A model generated the notes under the pieces. The model had not been told where the DNA came from, made no database searches, and saw only the letters and a list, made by a program, of their open reading frames with translations. From Subdoligranulum variabile (GTDB lineage Bacteria > Bacillota > Clostridia > Oscillospirales > Ruminococcaceae), in assembly GCA_004554775.1 (NCBI GenBank), contig SFKI01000013.1, forward strand, positions 1 to 48,769: a stretch of DNA of 48,769 nt, written 5' to 3'. This document shows, in pieces, positions 8,111 through 16,776 of this stretch. Position numbers and translations under genes: made by a program. The number at the start of each line of letters is the position of its first letter. The first letter of the stretch is position 1.

Positions 8111-9622
8111 GTGAAAAGCGCAAAAAAACGCATCCCTGCCATCAGCATCCACGGGCAGCTGATGCTTTTCATCGGGGGCATGACCCTGCTGACGGTGGGG
8201 CTGATCTGGGGCATCATCACCTACGCACTGGCCCCGAAATATAACGCCACCATCCGCCAAAACCTGACCGACAAAGCCAGCGCCATCACGGCCATTTTTG
8301 ACCAGACCGACTCGGAAATTTCCAGCCGCGATTTTGGCGTGCTGCAACTGGACGATGGCTTCTGGGACAGCCTGGGCCAGACCTTTGCCGACAAACGGAT
8401 CAACATGGACGGCTACTGCGTTGACTTCAGCGATTCGACGCTGCGCTGTTTAAAAGCCTACGAAAGCATGTACCCCTGCCTGCTGCACGAGAGCACCGGC
8501 GCGTTCAGCGGGGAGTTTGGCTACAACCTCAACACCCGCCAGCTTATTGCATTCCGGCAGCAGTTGTTTAAGGATGGCTCGCTGTACAAGATCGTGCAGA
8601 TGGGCTCCAACCGGCAGATGGTTGTTGGGCAGCTTTCGGCGGACGGGCAGTACGGCATTATCGTGTCGACCAGTCTGGCGCAGATCGCCACGGCGGCCGA
8701 AGTGCTGCGCAGCATCCTGTGGCCGGTGGCACTGTTTTTGCTGGTGCTGGATCTTGTGTTTGCGATGCTGTTCAGCCGGTGGTTCACCCGGCCCATTCGG
8801 CAGCTTTCCAGCGGCGCAAAAGAGATCGCCGCCGGCAACTACGACATTCAGCTGCCAGTCGTTCATCATGACGAGATCGGCCAGCTGGCCGAGGATTTCA
8901 ACCACATGGCCGCCGAGGTCAAGCGCAGCGCGCAGCTGGAAAAAGACATTCTGGCCAACGTCAGCCACGACCTGCGCACCCCGCTGACCCTGATCAAAGG
9001 CTACGCCGAGACTGTGCGCGACCTGACCGGCACCGACGCCGACAAGCGCACCGAGCAGTGCAACATCATCGTTGACGAGACCGACCGTCTGTCGGCGCTG
9101 GTCAACAGTGTGATGGAGCTGAGTAAGGTGCAGAGCGGTGCCGAGAAGCCCAGCCTTATCGACTTTGACATGGGTGAGCTTTGCTTTGAGGTCGCGGGCC
9201 GTTACGATGCCTTGTGCGGCCAGAACCACTGGCATCTGGAATTGCAGGCCGACGAAGCCGCCCCTGTGCGCGCCGACCCGGCCATGATGGAGCGGGTGCT
9301 GCACAATCTGCTGGGCAATGCGTTCCACCACATTGGCGCGGACGGCCAGGTCGTGCTGCGGGTGCTGCCCCAGCCGGACGGCTGCCGTGTGGAGATCGAG
9401 GATCACGGCCCCGGCATTCCGCCCGAGGATCTGCCCTATATTTTTGACCGCTACTACCGCGCGCGGCAGGATTCCGGCAAAGTGGGCACCGGGCTGGGGC
9501 TTTCGATCACCAAAGCAATATTACAGCAGCATGGCTTTGCCTTTGGCGTAAACAGCGCTTTGGGGCAGGGCTCCACCTTCTGGTTCGTGATGCGGGACAT
9601 CCGCACCGGGCCGCACGCCTGA
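8111..9622 (+). CDS. Membrane sensor histidine kinase
   Basis: This 503-residue kinase has a first membrane span near residues 15-40 and an extracytoplasmic sensor region to about 195. A second span and a HAMP domain (RWFTRPIRQLSSGAKEIAAGNYD) follow. The dimerisation/phosphoacceptor domain has NVSHDLRTPLTLIKGYAE (His286), and the ATPase domain has the N box HNLLGNAFHH, DHGPGIP, FDRYYR and GTGLGLS. It should autophosphorylate and pass phosphate to the response regulator encoded just upstream. The start is a GTG at 8111 with AAGGGAAG upstream. All catalytic boxes look intact. The signal is not evident from the sensor region. Confidence 0.92.
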   Translation: MKSAKKRIPAISIHGQLMLFIGGMTLLTVGLIWGIITYALAPKYNATIRQNLTDKASAITAIFDQTDSEISSRDFGVLQLDDGFWDSLGQTFADKRINMDGYCVDFSDSTLRCLKAYESMYPCLLHESTGAFSGEFGYNLNTRQLIAFRQQLFKDGSLYKIVQMGSNRQMVVGQLSADGQYGIIVSTSLAQIATAAEVLRSILWPVALFLLVLDLVFAMLFSRWFTRPIRQLSSGAKEIAAGNYDIQLPVVHHDEIGQLAEDFNHMAAEVKRSAQLEKDILANVSHDLRTPLTLIKGYAETVRDLTGTDADKRTEQCNIIVDETDRLSALVNSVMELSKVQSGAEKPSLIDFDMGELCFEVAGRYDALCGQNHWHLELQADEAAPVRADPAMMERVLHNLLGNAFHHIGADGQVVLRVLPQPDGCRVEIEDHGPGIPPEDLPYIFDRYYRARQDSGKVGTGLGLSITKAILQQHGFAFGVNSALGQGSTFWFVMRDIRTGPHA

Positions 9623-9635
9623 AAGGAGATCCCTT

Positions 9636-10175
9636 ATGGATGAAAAACTGGACCGCAAGATGGATGAACAGCTGGAAACCCGCGTAGCGGAGCTGACCGC
9701 CAACAACGACGAGACCGGTGACGGCAAGCTGGACGCCGCCGACCTGAAAGCCCAGCTGAACCGCATTGAAGCGCAGCTGGAATTGCAGGACGCACAGAAC
9801 CGCAGCATTATGAAAAACCAGCGTCTGCGCATGCTGCTGAGCATTGTCATTACCGTAGTGCTGCTGGTGGTGCTGGGGCTGTTCTGGAACCGGATGGACA
9901 GCGCCTACAACGAGGTCATGGCCGCCTGCACCCAGGTAAACGAGTTGGCCGACACCTTGCAGACCAGCCTGGACACGCTGGACCCCGACGAGCTGAACAG
10001 CATGATGCAGGACCTGCCCGCCATCACCGAACAGTTGAAGCAGCTGGACGTCAACAGCCTGAACACCGTTTTGCAGGGCCTGCCCACCCTGATGGACAAC
10101 GTAAATAAGCTGCAGCAGCAGGTGGAAAGCATTACCAGCACATTTAACAGCATTGGGTCGCTGTTTGGAAGATAA
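9636..10175 (+). CDS. Small membrane protein with coiled-coil ends, partner of the two-component system
   Basis: The product is 179 residues. A charged N-terminal part (1-60) holds alternating acidic and basic residues. A single membrane span, LSIVITVVLLVVLGLFW (about 67-85), and a long outer segment with leucine-rich, probably coiled-coil character ending in GSLFGR follow. No enzyme motif is seen. It starts 13 bp after the kinase gene with AAAGGAG upstream, so it is probably co-transcribed with the kinase. It may be a sensor accessory protein; the family is not recognised. Confidence 0.75.
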   Translation: MDEKLDRKMDEQLETRVAELTANNDETGDGKLDAADLKAQLNRIEAQLELQDAQNRSIMKNQRLRMLLSIVITVVLLVVLGLFWNRMDSAYNEVMAACTQVNELADTLQTSLDTLDPDELNSMMQDLPAITEQLKQLDVNSLNTVLQGLPTLMDNVNKLQQQVESITSTFNSIGSLFGR

Positions 10176-10184
10176 CAACACCGT

Positions 10185-10309
10185 AAAAGGCTCCCCCTGC
10201 GGGGAGCTGTCACCGAAGGTGACTGAAGGGTGGCCGGGGGGGGCGGTTCGTGCTCCGGGGACCACCCCTCACCCGCTGCGCGGGAGCTCCCCTCAAGGGG
10301 AGCCTTTTC
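10185..10309. repeat. Palindromic intergenic repeat, AGGCTCCCC type (copy 1)
   Basis: Terminal inverted repeats AAGGCTCCCC and GGGGAGCCTT bound about 120 bp that can fold on itself (internal CTGAAGGGTGGCC and GGCCACCC-like arms). The copy at 40633-40750 matches along most of its length. It may also stop transcription between the sensor unit and the adaptor gene. Confidence 0.75.
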
Positions 10310-10396
10310 ACATTCTGCACAAGACTTGCACACAAATATGTGTTACAATACGAAAGTTAAAATTTACCACCCTGTTGAGGGAGGAACGAAAAACCG

Positions 10397-10585
10397 ATGG
10401 AAGATACCGTAAAGACCCGGCGCAATCCACTGGCGTGGTTCGGCAAGCATAAGAAGCTGACGGCTCTGCTGCTGGTGGTGCTGATCGCAGCGGTGCTGGT
10501 GCTGCGCGCTGTGCTGGGCGGCAAAAGGGCTGCCGGCACCACCTATCGTTTGTGCGCACCACCACCTTGCAGAAAACCGACCTGA
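10397..10585 (+). pseudogene. N-terminal fragment of the MacA-like adaptor (frameshift at about 10545)
   Basis: This frame gives 62 codons. The first 50 residues are the typical start of a MacA/HlyD-type adaptor: a basic head (MEDTVKTRRNPLAWFGKHKK) and a membrane span (LTALLLVVLIAAVLVLRAVLGG). After AAGTTY the frame runs into 12 unrelated residues and stops. The rest of the adaptor continues in the next frame from about 10547. One extra base near 10545 would join the two into a protein of about 625 residues. The ATG at 10397 follows GAGGGAGGAACG. Confidence 0.75.
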
Positions 10586-12270
10586 CAGATTCGGTCAGCG
10601 TGAACGGCACCGTAAAATCCGGCTACGAGGCCAGCGTCACCGTGGCAGATTCGGCCAAGCTGTACAAGGTCAGCGAAGTCAAGGTAGCCGTGGGCGACAC
10701 CGTCAAAAAAGGCGATGTGATTGCCACGCTGGACACCAGCGACCTGGAAAAGCAGATCGAAAGTGCCGAGGAAAGCTACAGCGATACGCTGCAATCGGCG
10801 CAGACGAGCAACGACCGCGCGGTAGCTGATTTGGAAACTTCCACCGTGCAGCATGAGAACACCCTGATTGATTTGCAGGCCAAGATCGAGCAGGCCGACG
10901 AATCGTTGCAGGATGCCAAGGACGACCTGACCAAAGCGCAGGAAGAGCAGCGCAAGGCCCAGAGCACCTACGACAGCGCGGTGTCTGACTACAACACGCT
11001 GGAATCTGCCTACAATGCGGCAGTGGCTAATGTCGAAGCGCTGAATGCCGCCTACACAACCGCCCAGCAAACCTATGCCCAGGCCAAGAACAACTACGAA
11101 GTGGCCGTGGAAATTTACAATAACGACGGCGGCTCCCCCACTGAGGCGCACACCCAGGCCAAGAACGACGCCGAAGCCGCGCTGAACACGGCGCTGGCTG
11201 ACTACAACGCCGCCGACGCAGCTTTGAACAGTGCCAAAAACAACTGCTCTGTTCCCTCCTTGAACCTGTACGGCTATGATGCCGTCAAGCAGGCATATTC
11301 GCAGGCAGGCACCACCAAGACCCAGGCCGAAAACACGCTGGAAAGCGCCAAAAATGCCGTTGAATCTGCCGCCAAACAGATCGACACCTGTGAGCAGCAG
11401 GTCAAATCGGCCCACGACAGCTATGACCAGGAGAAAAACTATTCCAATCTGCTGAACAAGACCCAGAACGTTGAGGACAGCGCCACCAAGCTGGAACAGG
11501 CCCAGCGCACACCGGACAACCTTGAAACGCTGCGCAGCACATTGGACGACTGCACCCTGACCGCCACGATGGACGGCACCATCACCGCACTGGATGCCAC
11601 GGTCGGCTCGGTCTGCACCGGCACGGTCGCCACCATCCAGAACACCGACGCACTGGTGGTGGAAGTGACCATCCCCGCCAACAGCGTGCCCAAGATATCC
11701 ACCGGCATGATCTGCCGCATCACCAGCGATGCCACCGGCGATGCCATCATCAACGGCACGCTGACCCAGATCGACCCCGTTGCCAACGATAAGGGCTCGT
11801 TCGGTGCCAAAGTTATGGTCAACGGCGACGACGGCGGGTTGCTGATCGGCATTTCCGCCAAGGTGGAAATCGTTGTCAACGAGAAAAACGATGTCTTTAC
11901 CGTGCCGCGCGACGCCGTAGGCACAGCCGACGACGGCAGCAGCTATGTGCTGCGCCAGACCGGCGGCGAGGGCGTGGACATGACCTTTGAGGAAGTGCCC
12001 GTGACCACCGGCGACACCAATGATTTTTACGTCGAGATCACTGGCAGCGACCTGAACGAAGGCGACGTGATCCGCGCCACGGCTGATTTGACCCAAGGCA
12101 TTGAGACCAGCGACAGCACCCTGCCCGCCAGTGTGCAGGAGATGGCCAACGGCGATTTGTACGTAGGCGACCCCAGCGACATGCCCGAGGGCACGGTCAT
12201 TGTAGGCGGCGGCGACGCCCCGGCAGGCGGCCCGAGCGGCGGCCCCGGCGGGCCGGGAGGCGGACAATGA
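10552..12270 (+). CDS. MacA-like efflux periplasmic adaptor, body of the frameshifted gene
   Basis: This frame (572 codons, possible GTG start at 10552) encodes the body of an HlyD/MacA-family membrane fusion protein. It has a biotinyl-lipoyl-like half (VAVGDTVKKGDVIATLDTSDLEKQIE), a long Ala/Glu/Gln-rich coiled coil (about 70-310), the second lipoyl half and beta-barrel (TMDGTITALDATVGSVC), and a Gly/Pro-rich tail. In Gram-positive relatives the protein links an ABC permease to an extracytoplasmic partner or presents substrate. The membrane anchor lies in the other frame (10397-10585), so as written this product would lack anchoring. It overlaps the ATPase gene by 4 bp and belongs to its operon. 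Whether the frameshift is real or a sequence error is undecided. Confidence 0.85.
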   Translation: MRTTTLQKTDLTDSVSVNGTVKSGYEASVTVADSAKLYKVSEVKVAVGDTVKKGDVIATLDTSDLEKQIESAEESYSDTLQSAQTSNDRAVADLETSTVQHENTLIDLQAKIEQADESLQDAKDDLTKAQEEQRKAQSTYDSAVSDYNTLESAYNAAVANVEALNAAYTTAQQTYAQAKNNYEVAVEIYNNDGGSPTEAHTQAKNDAEAALNTALADYNAADAALNSAKNNCSVPSLNLYGYDAVKQAYSQAGTTKTQAENTLESAKNAVESAAKQIDTCEQQVKSAHDSYDQEKNYSNLLNKTQNVEDSATKLEQAQRTPDNLETLRSTLDDCTLTATMDGTITALDATVGSVCTGTVATIQNTDALVVEVTIPANSVPKISTGMICRITSDATGDAIINGTLTQIDPVANDKGSFGAKVMVNGDDGGLLIGISAKVEIVVNEKNDVFTVPRDAVGTADDGSSYVLRQTGGEGVDMTFEEVPVTTGDTNDFYVEITGSDLNEGDVIRATADLTQGIETSDSTLPASVQEMANGDLYVGDPSDMPEGTVIVGGGDAPAGGPSGGPGGPGGGQ

Positions 12271-13106
12271 GCCAGACCCCGACCCCCATCCGCCGCGGTG
12301 ATGCAGCCCGCGACACCGAAGCGTTTGCCAAGCAAATTGCGGCCAACCTGCTGGAGACGGGAAACCAGCAGGCACCCGCCCCTGCCCCGGACGCGAAAGC
12401 GCCGCTGATCGAGATGCACGGCATCCGCAAAAGCTACTACATCGGCAAGCCGAATGAACTGGAAATCCTGCACGGCATCGACCTGACCGTCTACCCCGGC
12501 GAGTTCGTTGCCATCGTGGGCGAGTCCGGCTCGGGCAAGTCTACCTTAATGAACATCATCGGCGTGCTGGACAAGCCCACCACCGGCGAGTACACGCTGG
12601 ACGGCGTGAACATCCCCGACGCGAAAGACAACCAATTGGCCGATATCCGCAACCGCAAGATCGGCTTTGTGTTCCAGACCTACAACCTGATTGGGCGGCA
12701 GAGCGCCCTAAAAAATGTCGAGCTGCCGATGCTTTACGCCGGTGTGTCCGGCAGTGAGCGCACCCGACGCGCCAAAGAATGGCTCGAGCGCGTCGGCATG
12801 GGCGAGCGGATGAAGCACCAGCCCAACGAGCTTTCCGGCGGCCAGAAGCAGCGCGTAGCCATCGCCCGCGCCATGGTCAACGAGCCTGCGCTGATTTTGG
12901 CCGACGAGCCGACCGGCGCGCTGGACAGCCAGACCAGCCGCACTGTGATGGACCTGTTCCATGAAATGCACGACACCTACCACAAAACCATCGTGCTCAT
13001 CACCCACAACCCTGAGCTGGCCAACGAGTGTGAACGTGTGCTGACCCTGCGGGACGGGCTGATCGTGGGCGAAAGAAAGGGGAGTGGCAAGCGTGCAGCT
13101 CTTTGA
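12267..13106 (+). CDS. ABC transporter ATP-binding protein (MacB/LolD type)
   Basis: The 279-residue ATPase has an unusual polar N-terminal extension of about 45 residues. The nucleotide-binding domain follows: Walker A GESGSGKST, Q-loop FVFQTYNLIG, signature LSGGQKQR, Walker B LILADEPTGALD and switch His in VLITHN. This is the LolD/MacB subgroup that powers FtsX-type permeases. The ATG overlaps the adaptor stop, with GGGAGG 6 bp upstream, and the permease gene overlaps its end. Together with the adaptor it should form a tripartite-like exporter for peptides, antibiotics or lipids; the substrate is unknown. Confidence 0.93.
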   Translation: MSQTPTPIRRGDAARDTEAFAKQIAANLLETGNQQAPAPAPDAKAPLIEMHGIRKSYYIGKPNELEILHGIDLTVYPGEFVAIVGESGSGKSTLMNIIGVLDKPTTGEYTLDGVNIPDAKDNQLADIRNRKIGFVFQTYNLIGRQSALKNVELPMLYAGVSGSERTRRAKEWLERVGMGERMKHQPNELSGGQKQRVAIARAMVNEPALILADEPTGALDSQTSRTVMDLFHEMHDTYHKTIVLITHNPELANECERVLTLRDGLIVGERKGSGKRAAL

Positions 13107-14403
13107 GAATATCAGCATGGCGTTTGCCAGCGTGCGCAGCAACAAAATGCGCAGCCTGCTGACGGTGCTGGGCATCATCATCGGCATTGCAGCGGTCATC
13201 GCCATCGTCACGGTCGGCAACAGCATGACCGGCTCGGTCACAGACTCGATGTCCGGCATGGGTGTAAGCAACATTACGGTGAGTGTGCAGCAGAAAAGTT
13301 CTTTCAATACGCAGGGCACGGCCCAGGGCGTGACGCTGCGCCGTTTTATGGACACGACCCCCGGCGATTCCGACCTGATCACCGATGCCATGATCAACGA
13401 TTTTTACGCGGCGTTCCCGGACAAGGTCGACCACTTTGAATACACGGTGGACGTCGGGCAAGCCACCATTGCTAAGTACGGCGACCCGACCACGACCATC
13501 AAGGCTTCGGTCAGCGGTGTGAACCACGCCACGCTGACTGCCAAGGACGATGATTCGCAAATTTTATACGGCCGCTGGCTGGACGACGACAAGGACGCAG
13601 GCCGCATGCTGGCCTGTGTTTCGGAAAAATTCATCACGCAGGCCATCGGCGGCAGCGCGCAGGATGCCATCGGCAAATCATTCACCTTGACGGGCAGTGA
13701 CGGCAATTTGTATACCTATTTCATCGTAGGTGTGTACAAATACACCGAAGACAGCTATTCCAGCATGTTCGGCTCCACCAGCGACGACGACATTCAGACG
13801 AATATTTACATTCCGCTGGATGTAGCCCGCAGCATCGCCGGGACCGCCAGCGGCTACCAGAGCTTTACGGTGGTGGCCGCCGGCGGCGTGGATGTGACCA
13901 GCTTTGTGGACACCGTGGGCGACTTTTTTGCCAGCTACTACACCTACAATGACAGCTGGACCGTCAGCGCGTCGAGCATTTCGAGCCTGGTGGAAAGCAT
14001 GACCTCGATGCTGAACACGGTATCGCTGGGCATCTCGGCCATTGCAGCCATTTCCCTGCTGGTCGGCGGCATCGGTGTCATGAACATTATGATGGTCTCT
14101 GTCACCGAGCGCACGCGCGAGATCGGCACCCGCAAGGCACTGGGTGCCCCGGGGTCGGCTATCCGAATGCAGTTTATCACCGAAAGCGTGATCCTTTGTC
14201 TGATTGGCGGCGTGATCGGGGTGGTTTTGGGCATTGCTGCCGGCGTTGGGTTAAGCACGCTCATGCAGGTGCCGGGCAAACCGTCGGTTGCGTCGATTCT
14301 GGTCGCTGTTGGGTTCAGCATGGCCATTGGCGTATTTTTTGGGTATTACCCCGCCAACAAGGCTGCGAAGCTTGACCCGATCGAAGCACTGCGGTATGAG
14401 TGA
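13093..14403 (+). CDS. ABC transporter permease, FtsX/MacB family
   Basis: This 436-residue permease has an N-terminal span (SLLTVLGIIIGIAAVIAIVTVG), a large extracytoplasmic MacB core domain of about 230 residues, then three C-terminal spans. TERTREIGTRKALGA is the coupling-helix signature of the family. The GTG at 13093 is preferred to the GTG at 13084 because GGGGAG lies 8 bp before it. The gene overlaps the ATPase gene by 14 bp, so translation is probably coupled. It should pair as a dimer with the ATPase dimer and use the adaptor encoded upstream. Confidence 0.92.
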   Translation: MQLFENISMAFASVRSNKMRSLLTVLGIIIGIAAVIAIVTVGNSMTGSVTDSMSGMGVSNITVSVQQKSSFNTQGTAQGVTLRRFMDTTPGDSDLITDAMINDFYAAFPDKVDHFEYTVDVGQATIAKYGDPTTTIKASVSGVNHATLTAKDDDSQILYGRWLDDDKDAGRMLACVSEKFITQAIGGSAQDAIGKSFTLTGSDGNLYTYFIVGVYKYTEDSYSSMFGSTSDDDIQTNIYIPLDVARSIAGTASGYQSFTVVAAGGVDVTSFVDTVGDFFASYYTYNDSWTVSASSISSLVESMTSMLNTVSLGISAIAAISLLVGGIGVMNIMMVSVTERTREIGTRKALGAPGSAIRMQFITESVILCLIGGVIGVVLGIAAGVGLSTLMQVPGKPSVASILVAVGFSMAIGVFFGYYPANKAAKLDPIEALRYE

Positions 14404-14634
14404 TTTTTGATTTGTTTTTGCTTTACGGGGCGCGGGGCGCGGCTTAGGGGCTGCTCCGGGTAGACGCCAAACTTGCATGCAGGCCGTAGGGGGCGGCGTC
14501 CTCGACGCCCCGTGCAATCTTCCGCTGCCGCTAAATCGCACGGGCGAACACTGTTCGCCCCTCCCCCCTTACCCATTGGTTCTGTAGGGAGGGGTCTTGC
14601 CCCCTCCAAGGCGCTTTATGAGCCACCATACCAC
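14404..14634. other. Intergenic stretch with G/C-rich inverted repeats
   Basis: No gene is seen. The stretch contains several palindromic blocks: GGGGCGGCGTC / GACGCCCC at about 14488-14511, CGGGCGAAC / GTTCGCCC at about 14539-14561, and GGGAGGGG / CCCCCTCC at about 14587-14606. They resemble the short intergenic repeats elsewhere in the window and separate the permease gene from the convergent minus-strand operon. Confidence 0.5.
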
Positions 14635-14664
14635 AAAAGGCTCCCCTCCCGGGGAGCCTTTCCT
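14635..14664. repeat. Short AGGCTCCCC hairpin between convergent genes
   Basis: AAAAGGCTCCCC and GGGGAGCCTTT form a stem of about 10 bp around a tiny loop. It has the same end sequence as the longer palindromic repeats, and its position between convergent genes fits terminator use. Confidence 0.65.
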
Positions 14665-14681
14665 GTATTCTCTTATTTTCT

Positions 14682-15629
14682 TTACGCGGCGCTTTCCGGG
14701 GTGGCGATTTCTGCGCTGCCGTACAAAACCGCAAACTGGCGGTCGGTTTCTTCGGTCAGGTAGTTTTCGTCGGGGTAGGTGCCGTCATGCTCGTCGGCGT
14801 AACGTTCAGCGATCTTGTCGCGCAGGTCGTACTTGATGGCGTTGTCGCGGTCAGCCTTTGTATCGTATTGGCTGTAGTTATAGTAGTAGCCTTTTTGCAC
14901 ACGTTTGGCAAGCTGCTCGGTGGTCAGGCCGTCGGCAAAGGCGGCCGAAAATTCCGCGCGGTAGGTATCATACACGCCGCCGGTGTCTTCCTCGGTGGCA
15001 AAATTCATCGTGGTAAAGTTCCAGCCCGCATCCCGGGCGGCTTTTACGATGGCGGCGCAGTTGGCGGCAAATTCCAGTTCGTTCCCGGCGCTGTCTTGGC
15101 AGAAATTCAAGTGCAGCATCAGCGTATCGCCCGGCTCCAACGTGTAGTCGACATTTTCCATGTCGGTGTGGTTAAAGCTGGCACTGGCATACATCGAGGT
15201 AATTTTGGCTTTCAGTTCCGGGTCGGCAGAAAGCTCCTGATACATGCTGTCCACGACCTGCTGTTCGATGCGGTTCTCGGCGTTGCGGTCCGCGCCGCCC
15301 AGCCAGCGCCAGGCCAGCGGCATCAGGGACGCCGTGCCGATCACGACCAGGATGAACGCGCAGCCCAGCACGCCGAGCCAGTCGAATTTGAGTTTCACAT
15401 CGGGCTTGGCGCTGTAGACAAGCACCTCGATCCCCAGTACGATGAGGATGGCAGGCGAAAATTTCAGCACAGCCAGCAGGTTTGCCTTGGGCATAAACTG
15501 CTGCGCCAGCAGCAGCACACCGCCCGCGATGAGCAATACGGCAAATGCAATCGTGCCGACGCGGCGGACTTTTTTCGGCGGCTCCGCCGTGGTATTTTTC
15601 CCCGACGGGTTGGTTTTAATTTCATCCAT
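14682..15629 (-). CDS. Membrane protein with LiaF/DUF5668-like N-terminal spans
   Basis: The product is 315 residues. A polar N-terminus (1-22) is followed by three membrane spans at roughly 25-43, 51-73 and 84-106, with the motif LLIAGGVLLLAQQF-KANLL-ILIVLGIEVL typical of LiaF/DUF5668 membrane regions. A soluble domain of about 200 residues then carries many acidic and aromatic residues and no known catalytic motif. The ATG at 15629 has GAGG at 9 bp; the in-frame TTG five codons earlier lacks a ribosome site. It is the last gene of the ECF sigma operon, so an envelope-stress role is likely but unproven. Confidence 0.75.
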   Translation of the reverse strand: MDEIKTNPSGKNTTAEPPKKVRRVGTIAFAVLLIAGGVLLLAQQFMPKANLLAVLKFSPAILIVLGIEVLVYSAKPDVKLKFDWLGVLGCAFILVVIGTASLMPLAWRWLGGADRNAENRIEQQVVDSMYQELSADPELKAKITSMYASASFNHTDMENVDYTLEPGDTLMLHLNFCQDSAGNELEFAANCAAIVKAARDAGWNFTTMNFATEEDTGGVYDTYRAEFSAAFADGLTTEQLAKRVQKGYYYNYSQYDTKADRDNAIKYDLRDKIAERYADEHDGTYPDENYLTEETDRQFAVLYGSAEIATPESAA

Positions 15630-15690
15630 TTTGTTATACCTCAATTTTTATTTATACAAATCGTATTGTTTGTAGAGAACAGCTCCCCTT

Positions 15691-16239
15691 TTACTTTTCC
15701 TCCCCGGGATACGGCGGCAGCACGTCATCCTCGGCGGAGGTGTCTTTTTTGGCGGGGTGCAGGCCCAGCAGCTTGATACCGGCAAATACCAGCAGAATGC
15801 CCACCATGATATTGGGGAGGCCATGGATAAAATCATACACGATGCCATAGCCGAAATAATGCGTCAGCGCAGTAGTCAGCCAATCGGAAATCAGGATATC
15901 ATACAGCGCCCAGATGCCGAAAGCGATCAGCCCCCAGCCCAGCAGTTTGTTATGCTGGGGCAACATGGCCTTGATGTCGTCCCAACTGCCGGGCAGCAGC
16001 AGGTCATCGTCCTTGGGCTCTCCTGCCGCCAGATGACGGATAAGGTCGTAGGTGTCAAAAAAGCTGTACATCCACACGATGATGGAGCCGACAACCAGCG
16101 CGTCCACCAGCGTGCCCGCCATGATAAACAGGCAGAAAAAGGTGATCAGCGACAGCCCGCGCTTCATATAGCCGTAGTACATCTGGCCTGCGCCCGGGAT
16201 GCAGGCGAAGATAAAGGTCAGCAGTGCGTTCTTTTTCAT
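15691..16239 (-). CDS. TM2-like multi-span membrane protein
   Basis: The product is 182 residues. The N-terminus has the TM2-type pattern of two spans around a polar turn: ALLTFIFACIPGAGQMYYGYMKRGLSL, then further hydrophobic helices. A short cytoplasmic acidic segment, two more C-terminal spans and a charged tail (PAKKDTSAEDD) follow. It starts 3 bp after the anti-sigma stop, so it is co-transcribed with the sigma/anti-sigma pair. The biochemical function of the family is unknown. Confidence 0.78.
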   Translation of the reverse strand: MKKNALLTFIFACIPGAGQMYYGYMKRGLSLITFFCLFIMAGTLVDALVVGSIIVWMYSFFDTYDLIRHLAAGEPKDDDLLLPGSWDDIKAMLPQHNKLLGWGLIAFGIWALYDILISDWLTTALTHYFGYGIVYDFIHGLPNIMVGILLVFAGIKLLGLHPAKKDTSAEDDVLPPYPGEEK

Positions 16240-16242
16240 AGG

Positions 16243-16776
16243 TTATTCCCCCTTGGCGGTACCGCCGCCGATCGGTTCTGTTTTTAACTGGTTCAGGCCG
16301 CTTTCGGCGGTCAGGGTAAAGTTTTTAAAGGTGTTGTCCAGGCTTTCATAAAAACCGCTTACCACGCTGTTGACGCGCTGGCGGAAGCTGGGCTGCGGCT
16401 CGGTGGGTGTGGGCTTGGCAACAGGCAGGCCCGTGCCGTTTGCCATGCCGAAGGTCGTGACGTTCCACAAAAGGAAGCCCAACGCCACCGCCGCTGCCGT
16501 GGATACGTAGCGGTTGGTCATGATGCGGAAGCTGCGCAGCCGCATCAGGTTCTGCACCTGCGGGATCAGATCGCGCATCGGCTGCTGCAGGCATTCCGGC
16601 GCAGCGTCGATCATTTTGGTGTAGCGCAGCAGGCAGTAATCGCAAAAGGTCAGGTGCTCGGCAGCTTCCAGCGCGCCCAGATCATCCAGGGTACCGTCCT
16701 TTAAGGCGTACAGGCCGTCGTCGGTCAGGTGGCCTTCGGCGTCAAACAATTTTTCGTTATCAAAATAAAGGCTCAT
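16243..16776 (-). CDS. Zinc-type anti-sigma factor
   Basis: This 177-residue protein should bind and hold the ECF sigma factor encoded just upstream. The N-terminal half has the zinc-binding HxxxCxxC of the anti-sigma family (His41, Cys45, Cys48 in EHLTFCDYC). One membrane span follows at about 90-112 (STAAAVALGFLLWNVTTFG), and the C-terminal part lies outside. The ATG overlaps the sigma stop by 4 bp, giving coupled translation and a fixed ratio. Zinc anti-sigma factors of this layout release their sigma factor on envelope or redox stress. Confidence 0.88.
   Translation of the reverse strand: MSLYFDNEKLFDAEGHLTDDGLYALKDGTLDDLGALEAAEHLTFCDYCLLRYTKMIDAAPECLQQPMRDLIPQVQNLMRLRSFRIMTNRYVSTAAAVALGFLLWNVTTFGMANGTGLPVAKPTPTEPQPSFRQRVNSVVSGFYESLDNTFKNFTLTAESGLNQLKTEPIGGGTAKGE

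Noticed and set aside
10543..12375. Long open frame opposite the adaptor gene
   Set aside because: Shadow of a GC-rich gene with repetitive coiled-coil codons; Gly/Val-rich product with no start signal.
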